Source of the DNA: DATKMS01 sp041497995 | Lineage (GTDB): Bacteria; Desulfobacterota; Binatia; HRBIN30 | Direction of reading: 5' to 3' | Length of the DNA: 7,617 bases | NCBI GenBank assembly: GCA_041497995.1 | Contig: JBGQHM010000327.1 | Coordinates: 1-7,617 of the forward strand | Part shown: piece by piece, positions 1 to 4,885 of the stretch | How positions within the stretch are numbered: position 1 is the first letter of the stretch | Layout: the number at the start of each line of letters is the position of its first letter | Program-made: the position numbers and the translations under genes | The notes under the pieces: model-generated | The model's database searches: none | Told to the model about the DNA's origin: nothing | What the model saw: the letters and a program-made list of their open reading frames with translations, nothing else

Positions 1-74
1 CGCCGACCATCATCGGTCCGGACGGTACCGTGTACGCGATCAGCAACGGCATCCTGTTCGCGATCGGACGGTGA
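1..74 (+). CDS. 3' end of a probable PQQ-like beta-propeller repeat protein (partial)
   Basis: Only the last 23 codons and the TGA stop (72-74) are present; the first complete codon starts at position 3. The peptide contains IGPDGTVYAI followed by NGILFAIG, the pattern of a closing blade in PQQ-like or WD40-like quinoprotein propellers (typically a DGTVYxxxxxGxLxA rhythm). That family resemblance is the only evidence. It could equally be a repeat from another propeller family. No catalytic residue, signal peptide or length can be judged. The gene converges on the minus-strand acyl-CoA synthetase, with 49 bp between the two stops. Confidence 0.55.
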   Translation, partial: PTIIGPDGTVYAISNGILFAIGR

Positions 75-90
75 GATCCGTCTGATTGAC

Positions 91-127
91 GAGTGACCGA
101 GTCACCAGTCACGAATCACGAGCTCAG
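91..127. repeat. Degenerate 7-8 bp tandem repeat in the convergent gap
   Basis: Five imperfect units can be lined up: GAGTGACC, GAGTCACC, AGTCACG, AATCACG and AGCTCAG. The last overlaps the stop codon of the acyl-CoA synthetase. The first two units also form a small hairpin (GTGAC 93-97, loop CGA, GTCAC 101-105). It fills most of the gap between two convergent stops, so a role in transcription ending is conceivable, but there is no T-tract on either strand. It may simply be low-complexity spacer. Confidence 0.35.
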
Positions 128-1662
128 ATCCGCCGTCCCGCGTCACCCCAATAGCGTGTGCGGATCTCGCGCTTGAGGAGTTTGCCGGACGGGTTGCGTG
201 GTAGCTCCTCGACGAAGTCGACGCTGCGCGGCCGCTTGTAGTCCGCCAAACGTTGCGTGCAGAAGATGATGAGATCTTCGGCGCTGGCATCGGCACCGGG
301 CTTGAGCTGGACAATGGCCTTCAACTCTTCGCCCCAGTCCTCGTTGGGTACACCGATCACCGCCACGTCGAGCACGGCTGGGTGCTCATGGATGGTGGCT
401 TCGATTTCCGCCGGATAGATGTTCACGCCGCCCGAGATCACCATGTCGATCTTCCTGTCGACCAAGTACAGGTAGTTGTCGGCGTCGAGGTACCCCATGT
501 CGCCGACGGTCATGTACGTACCGCGAAACGCCTTCTGCGTTTTCTCGGGATCCTTGTAGTACTCCATGGTCTCGACCAGCGCATTGGTGATGTACACGTC
601 GCCGACTTGGCCGGTGGGCTGCTCGTTGCCGTCCTCATCGAAGATCTTGACGCCGTGGCCATCGAGTACGCGGCCGCAACTCCCCGGCTTGGTGAACTGT
701 TCGTGCGGTAGCAGAATCGTTGAGAGGCCGGCGTCGGTCGATCCGTAGTACTCGTACAAGCACTCGCCGAAGTAGTCGGCGATGGCGCGTTTGGTCTCCA
801 TCGGACACGGCGCGGCGCCGAAGACCATCGAGCGCATGGACCGTACGTCGTAGCGCCGGCGCACGTCGTCCGCGAGACTGACGAGCCGCTTCATGATCGT
901 CGGCACCGCCATCGTGGAGGTAACCTTCTCGTCCTGGACCAGGCGCAGGAATTCTTCCGGATCGAACTTCGGCATGATGACGAGGGTACCGCCGAGCACG
1001 ATGGTCAACGCCGCGCCCAGCAACGGCGCGCTGTGGTACAGTGGCGCGCACGCCAGGTGCACCTCGCCCGGCGCGAAGTTGAAGCCTTGGATGATCGCCA
1101 TCACGATGCGTGGATCGGTCTGGTTGCCGCGGCGGGCGACGCCTTTCGGCCGGCCGGTGGTGCCCGACGTGTAGATCATGGCCGACAGCCCCGGAACAAT
1201 GTCACCAGGGGGATCGCTGGTCGGTTGTGCCGCGAGCAGATCCTCGTAGCGCGCGAACCCGGTGACGGCGCCGTCGCCAACCGCGATGAAGTTTGCGCTG
1301 GGTACGCTCGACAATCGCTCGCGGACTATGCGCACGCGGTCGGCGAACTCGTTGCCGAAGAGGAATGCTTTGGCGTCGGCGTTGCCGACGATGTACTCGA
1401 TTTCGTCCGCGGTCAGCCGGTAGTTCAGCGGCACCGCCACCATGCCGACCTTGCTGACGGCACCGACGACCTCGACTACCTCATTGCTGTTGTTCAGGAG
1501 CACGGCCACCTTGTCGCCGGCTCGGAGGCCGAGCGCGGTCAGCGCGTGCGCCAGCTGATTCATGCGAGAGTTCCATTCGCGCCACGTGAAGCGCCGCTCG
1601 CGGAACACGACGGCGAGTCTGTCGGGATAGTTCTGCGCGTTGGCAGCTGGGCCGATCTGCAT
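124..1662 (-). CDS. AMP-forming acyl-CoA synthetase (fatty acid/carboxylic acid-CoA ligase)
   Basis: A 512-residue member of the ANL adenylating superfamily, of normal length for a FadD-like acyl-CoA ligase. It would activate a carboxylic acid with ATP to an acyl-adenylate and then to the CoA thioester. Visible core motifs in order: the phosphate-binding loop YTSGTTGRPKG (164-174), YEYYGSTDAG (303-312), TVGDMGYLD (385-393) with the ribose-binding Asp388, the hinge block VDRKIDMVISGGVNIYPAEI (401-420), and the C-terminal PSGK with catalytic Lys494. The usual YGxTE signature has Asp310 instead of Glu, a conservative variant. There is no signal peptide, so it is cytoplasmic. The ATG is preceded by GGAGGG (plus strand 1669-1674, 6 nt spacing). 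It is the last gene of the minus-strand run, separated from the carboxylesterase by 161 bp containing two hairpins. Substrate chain length or aromaticity cannot be assigned. The class is secure and the acid substrate unknown. Confidence 0.95.
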   Translation of the reverse strand: MQIGPAANAQNYPDRLAVVFRERRFTWREWNSRMNQLAHALTALGLRAGDKVAVLLNNSNEVVEVVGAVSKVGMVAVPLNYRLTADEIEYIVGNADAKAFLFGNEFADRVRIVRERLSSVPSANFIAVGDGAVTGFARYEDLLAAQPTSDPPGDIVPGLSAMIYTSGTTGRPKGVARRGNQTDPRIVMAIIQGFNFAPGEVHLACAPLYHSAPLLGAALTIVLGGTLVIMPKFDPEEFLRLVQDEKVTSTMAVPTIMKRLVSLADDVRRRYDVRSMRSMVFGAAPCPMETKRAIADYFGECLYEYYGSTDAGLSTILLPHEQFTKPGSCGRVLDGHGVKIFDEDGNEQPTGQVGDVYITNALVETMEYYKDPEKTQKAFRGTYMTVGDMGYLDADNYLYLVDRKIDMVISGGVNIYPAEIEATIHEHPAVLDVAVIGVPNEDWGEELKAIVQLKPGADASAEDLIIFCTQRLADYKRPRSVDFVEELPRNPSGKLLKREIRTRYWGDAGRRI

Positions 1663-1743
1663 GGGGACCCTCCAGGGTGGAATGGCGCGAGATGCTAGTC
1701 GGCAGATTTCGCGGCGTCAATCGCGTGATCGACCTTGCAGAGC

Positions 1744-1766
1744 GAGACGCCCCGCCGGGGCGTCTC
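1744..1766. repeat. Palindromic element A (10-bp stem, 3-nt loop)
   Basis: GAGACGCCCC (1744-1753), loop GCC, GGGGCGTCTC (1757-1766): a perfect inverted repeat. The right flank continues TAC, matching the outer arm of the second palindrome, but the left flank (AGC) does not pair with it. It lies in the gap between the carboxylesterase and the acyl-CoA synthetase. It is GC-rich but no T-run follows on the minus strand, so it is not a canonical intrinsic terminator. Confidence 0.75.
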
Positions 1767-1783
1767 TACAAGGGAGATGAAGA

Positions 1784-1814
1784 CGTAGAGACGTCCCGGT
1801 GGGACGTCTCTACG
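1784..1814. repeat. Palindromic element B (14-bp stem, 3-nt loop)
   Basis: CGTAGAGACGTCCC (1784-1797), loop GGT, GGGACGTCTCTACG (1801-1814): a perfect 14-bp inverted repeat starting 9 bp beyond the carboxylesterase stop. It shares the GAGACG-CCC core with element A. Where A has a C-G pair, B has T-A on both arms, which keeps the stem intact. The outer GTAGAGACG/CGTCTCTAC arms resemble short palindromes I recall being dispersed in many bacterial genomes, such as those of cyanobacteria. In RNA from the minus-strand genes it would form a strong 3' hairpin for the carboxylesterase message and might stabilise or attenuate it. Confidence 0.8.
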
Positions 1815-1823
1815 CCCGCGTCG

Positions 1824-3365
1824 CTACAGCATCCCGTTCCAGAACTCCCAGAAGCTGCGCTCGCCTTCGAGCGGGGCGTGCTCCAGCGCGCACGCCGCTC
1901 CGAGGAGCATCGTGGCGCGCCGGTCGCTGTCGTATGCCGGCCACTCACCCAAGGCCGCATGCGCTGGATTGCCGGAATGCGCGAAGGCCAGCCAGGCCTC
2001 CTGCATGCGTTCGGCTAGATGTTGCGCGGCCCGGCCAGCTCCGACGAATCGGCCCAACACTTCATCGTTGAACGTTCCAAAGACGAATGGCAGGTCCAGT
2101 GCGTGACACGCGCCGAGTGCGCCGTCCATGAACGGCGACGGCCAGGTGAACAGGTACGCATAGGTGTGCGGCTGATGCGCGCGTTGCAACTCGGCGAGCC
2201 GCATAGTGGGGTAGCGAAAGGCGCGGTCCGAATCGATGGCGAACCAGAGCTCCGACGGGGTGACACTGGCGCCGCGTTCGCGCCGCACGCGGCGGTACGT
2301 TTCGATCGCGCGCCGCGCGGTCCCTGCGGCATCCGCTACCGGGATGATCCGTTCGCAGCGCCTCAGCAGCCCCGCTTCGTCGAGGCCGCGTGCGTGCGGG
2401 TCCATCAGACCGAAGAGCTTCATTTCATCCAGATTGCTGCCGACGAGCAGCGTGACGTCGCGCGACAGGCCGTCGTGGATTGCCTCGAGCGGATGGCGCG
2501 GCAGCACGTCGCCGTCAGCTACCGGCGCAAAGACGAGGCCGCGCACTTTGCCCTGTAGCCCCATGTGTACCCGTTGCTGGGTTTCAAGGATCTGCGCGGT
2601 GGGCACGTCCAACAGCTTCCGCGCCGGAGCGCCGGTCAGGTTCAGGTCGCGGAGCACCTCATCGGCGACGCGAGCCGCGTGTGTGGCCGGCGAGACGAAG
2701 TTGGCCGAGCCGCTCTGCAGAATGGCGCGATGGAACAGGCCGTGCGCACGCGGCGTCCCGAGCAGGGTGGCAACGCTGATGGAGCCGGCTGACTCACCGA
2801 AGATGGTCACGTTGTGCGGATCGCCGCCGAAGGCCGCGATCTCATCGCGTACCCATTCGAGCGCGGCGATCTGGTCGAGCAGACCTTCGTTGCCGCTGGC
2901 CGGTAGCGCCTCCCCATAGCTTTCTTGGAGACGCAGAAAGCCAAGGGCGCCGAGGCGGTAGTTGATGGTGACGAGGACGACGTCACCGCGCCGCGCCAGC
3001 ATTTCGCCGTTGTAGAGCGCCTGCGAACCGGCACCCATCACGAAGGCGCCGCCGTGGATCCAGACCATGACCGGCCGGCGCGCGCCGTCGAGCCCCGGCG
3101 TCCAGACGTTCAGATACAGACAGTCTTCGCCGGTCGGGCCGATGTCGAAGCCCAGCATCGGACCGAGCGGGCTGTGGTTTTGCGCCGCGGCCTGACCAAA
3201 TTTGTATGCCGGGCGCACGCCAGCCCATCGTTCCGGAGGGAGCGGAGGAAGGAAGCGGCGTTTGCCGATGGGCGGTTGCGCGAACGGGATGCCGCGGAAA
3301 CTGTGAATGCCGCCGTGTTCGCCGCCTTCGAGCTTGCCGTAGCTCGTCTCGACAATCGTTCCCAC
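1824..3365 (-). CDS. Type B carboxylesterase (para-nitrobenzyl esterase-like, alpha/beta hydrolase)
   Basis: A 513-residue carboxylesterase of the COesterase family, which hydrolyses carboxylic esters to acid and alcohol. Visible features: family signature DCLYLNVWTP (81-90), oxyanion-hole HGGAF (104-108), nucleophile elbow GESAG with Ser192, likely acidic triad residue Glu314 in NLDEMKLF, and catalytic His421 in GACHALDLPFVFG. The triad is therefore complete and the length is typical of bacterial pNB esterases. The start is GTG, chosen because GGAGGT lies 4 nt upstream and the N-terminus (IVETSYGKLEG) matches the usual family beginning. No signal peptide is evident, so it is probably cytoplasmic. 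It follows the serine hydrolase by 18 bp, which indicates co-transcription. The paired acyl-CoA synthetase downstream suggests the released acid is activated to a CoA ester. The physiological ester is unknown. Confidence 0.95.
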   Translation of the reverse strand: MGTIVETSYGKLEGGEHGGIHSFRGIPFAQPPIGKRRFLPPLPPERWAGVRPAYKFGQAAAQNHSPLGPMLGFDIGPTGEDCLYLNVWTPGLDGARRPVMVWIHGGAFVMGAGSQALYNGEMLARRGDVVLVTINYRLGALGFLRLQESYGEALPASGNEGLLDQIAALEWVRDEIAAFGGDPHNVTIFGESAGSISVATLLGTPRAHGLFHRAILQSGSANFVSPATHAARVADEVLRDLNLTGAPARKLLDVPTAQILETQQRVHMGLQGKVRGLVFAPVADGDVLPRHPLEAIHDGLSRDVTLLVGSNLDEMKLFGLMDPHARGLDEAGLLRRCERIIPVADAAGTARRAIETYRRVRRERGASVTPSELWFAIDSDRAFRYPTMRLAELQRAHQPHTYAYLFTWPSPFMDGALGACHALDLPFVFGTFNDEVLGRFVGAGRAAQHLAERMQEAWLAFAHSGNPAHAALGEWPAYDSDRRATMLLGAACALEHAPLEGERSFWEFWNGML

Positions 3366-3369
3366 CGTT

Positions 3370-3375
3370 ACCTCC
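3370..3375 (-). promoter_or_regulatory. Ribosome binding site for the GTG-started carboxylesterase
   Basis: Read on the minus strand the bases are GGAGGT, a near-perfect anti-Shine-Dalgarno match, 4 nt before GTG at 3365-3363. No ATG fits the family's N-terminus, so this site decides the start. It sits inside the 18-bp gap after the upstream gene's TAG, as expected for translationally adjacent operon genes. Confidence 0.7.
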
Positions 3376-3383
3376 GGCCGCGC

Positions 3384-4547
3384 CTAGAGCGACGCGTACA
3401 CCGCGTCGATCAGTGCGACGGCGCGTGGGTCGATGAGCCACAGACCCATGTGCATCTCATTCATCACGTAACCAAAGCCGATCCGCGTGTCCGGATCGGC
3501 GAACGCCATCGATCCACCCATCCCGCCGTGGCCGAAGCTGCGTGGGTTGGGGCCGAGCTTCTCCTGCGGTGTGGAGCGCATGAAGCCCAGTCCGAAGCGC
3601 GTGTAGAGCGGCAGCACGGCGTCGGGTCCGTCGGACTGTTCTTCGATGGCGCGGTCGATCGCGCCCTGGCTGAGCACACGGAAGCCGTCGAGGGCGCCGC
3701 CATTGGCCAGCGCTCCGTACAGCCGCGCCAGTGCGCGGGCGTTGGTGTGTCCGTTGGCGGCCGGGATCTCGGCGCGGCGCCACTCCGATGTGTTGACGCT
3801 GTCCGGCGCCAACGGCGGGTTGACGAATGCTTTCGCCAGCAGCGAGTCGAGGTCTTTGAGAATCTCGGTGAACAGAGAGATCTGCTCTTCCGAAGGTGGT
3901 GGAGGTGGGATGAGGTCCAGCGTACGGGCTTCGGCAGCACGCGGCAGGCCGATGTGGAAGTCGATGCCCAACGGACCGGCGATCTCTTCGCGGAAATACG
4001 AACCGACGCTCTGCCCGGTGATACGCCGGATAACCTCGCCGACGAGCCACCCGTACGTGAGCGCATGGTAGCCGTGACGCGTTCCTGGTTTCCACCACGG
4101 CTCCTCTTCTGCGAGAGCCGTGCACATGGTGTCCCAGTCGTACAGGTCGCTGGGTTGCAGTGGCCGGCGCACCGCCGCCAGCCCGACGCGATGGCTCAGC
4201 AAGTAGCGCACGGGGACGTCCGCTTTGCCGGCCTGTGCAAACTCGGGCCAATACTTCGCGACCGGCGCGTCGAGGTCCAGGCGACCCTGGTCGACCAACC
4301 GGTGCGCGCAGATCGCCGTGATGCCCTTCGTCGTCGAGTAAACGTTGACGATGGCATCGCGTGGCCATGGCTGAGTGCGCGCGGCGTCGGCGTAGCCGGC
4401 CCAGAGATCGACGACCGGACGGCCATCGACGTACAACGCGACGGCGGCGCCGGTCTCTCCGAACGTGGCGAAGTTCTCGGCAAACGTATCGCGCACGCGC
4501 GTGAAGCGCGCGTCGCAGGTTCCTTGGATCCTGAGATTCTCTGACAT
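3384..4547 (-). CDS. Serine hydrolase of the beta-lactamase/family VIII esterase type
   Basis: A 387-residue protein of the class C beta-lactamase-related family (EstB-like family VIII esterases, about 380-430 residues). Visible features: STTK (71-74) with nucleophile Ser71 and base Lys74, in the YSTTKGITA context that is typical of the family. Next is Tyr160 in GYHALTYGWLVGEVIRRITG (159-178), which occupies the place of the YxN tyrosine and reads YHA here. Last is SFGHGGMGGSMAFADP (337-352), the GHxGxGGS-type third motif. The YHA and HGG forms fit esterases or carboxylic-ester hydrolases better than true cephalosporinases, which have YxN and KTG. There is no signal peptide, whereas secreted beta-lactamases have one. 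The ATG is supported by AAGGAG 5 nt upstream (plus strand 4553-4558). It is the first gene of the minus-strand run. Likely role: hydrolysis of a small ester, lactone or amide before CoA activation. The exact substrate cannot be inferred. Confidence 0.93.
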   Translation of the reverse strand: MSENLRIQGTCDARFTRVRDTFAENFATFGETGAAVALYVDGRPVVDLWAGYADAARTQPWPRDAIVNVYSTTKGITAICAHRLVDQGRLDLDAPVAKYWPEFAQAGKADVPVRYLLSHRVGLAAVRRPLQPSDLYDWDTMCTALAEEEPWWKPGTRHGYHALTYGWLVGEVIRRITGQSVGSYFREEIAGPLGIDFHIGLPRAAEARTLDLIPPPPPSEEQISLFTEILKDLDSLLAKAFVNPPLAPDSVNTSEWRRAEIPAANGHTNARALARLYGALANGGALDGFRVLSQGAIDRAIEEQSDGPDAVLPLYTRFGLGFMRSTPQEKLGPNPRSFGHGGMGGSMAFADPDTRIGFGYVMNEMHMGLWLIDPRAVALIDAVYASL

Positions 4548-4640
4548 CGCTACTCCTTCCGGATGTTGATCTGACGGAATCCCTCGCTACGGAGATGCAG
4601 AGGCATTCAGAGGACAACGGAGGAATCCCGTCCGTGACTG

Positions 4641-4666
4641 TTCATACAGCCGTGGGCGAATGTCAA
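4641..4666 (-). promoter_or_regulatory. Weak sigma70-like promoter candidate for the minus-strand esterase operon
   Basis: On the minus strand a perfect TTGACA (plus 4661-4666) is followed after 14 bp by TATGAA (plus 4641-4646), roughly 90 nt upstream of the serine hydrolase ATG. The hexamers are good but the spacer is about 3 bp shorter than the optimum, so this may be chance. No better-spaced pair was seen in the region. Confidence 0.2.
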
Positions 4667-4867
4667 TCCGCCACTGCCTCTCAACAAAGATCTGGCAGCA
4701 GATGGCGATCATCAACACTGCGTCGGCTCGATTCCGCGGCGGAAAAGTACCAGAAACGGAGAGGCGGTCCGCGGCCAATGGAGATGAGCTCAATTGCGGT
4801 TTTTTTGCCTTGATGGTAGTTGGACGTACGACCTCATGAAGAAGGTCGCTGCACAGGGCTTGGTGCG

Positions 4868-4877
4868 AGGAGGAGGG
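4868..4877 (+). promoter_or_regulatory. Ribosome binding site of the Asp-box/DUF11 protein
   Basis: The purine run AGGAGGAGGG ends 8 nt before ATG at 4886. An in-frame GTG at 4877 overlaps this run and would leave too little spacing, so ATG 4886 is preferred. That choice also gives a well-formed signal peptide. Confidence 0.65.
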
Positions 4878-4885
4878 TGCGCGTT

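Larger units (their letters stand above)
4548..4885. other. Divergent intergenic region between the serine hydrolase and the Asp-box protein
   Basis: About 338 bp that must contain promoters for both directions and looks less GC-rich than the flanking genes. It holds the ribosome binding sites of both flanking genes, a 13-bp odd palindrome TTCCGC-G-GCGGAA (4732-4744), a small hairpin ATCTG/CAGAT (4690-4694 and 4699-4703), and a run of seven T at 4800-4806 preceded by GCGG. I found no convincing gene here: the short open frames on both strands lack recognisable motifs and good ribosome binding sites. No tRNA, riboswitch or known small RNA was recognised. Confidence 0.6.

Noticed and set aside
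1744..1814. Intrinsic terminator for the esterase operon.
   Set aside because: The stems are strong, but no U-tract follows either hairpin on the minus strand, and the next gene continues in the same direction. Repetitive palindromes are the better description.
1744..1814. A two-repeat CRISPR remnant.
   Set aside because: The units are perfect palindromes of different length with a 17-bp gap, are not identical, and have no cas genes or leader nearby.
2925..4544. A 539-codon open plus-strand frame opposite the serine hydrolase and part of the carboxylesterase.
   Set aside because: It is antisense to two genes with full catalytic motifs, spans the boundary between them, has the Arg/Val/Asp-rich composition of high-GC antisense frames, and shows no recognisable domain.
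4587..4813. Short overlapping open frames of about 70 codons on both strands in the divergent intergenic region.
   Set aside because: No recognisable motif, no good ribosome binding site, and each competes with the other; the region is better explained as promoter DNA.
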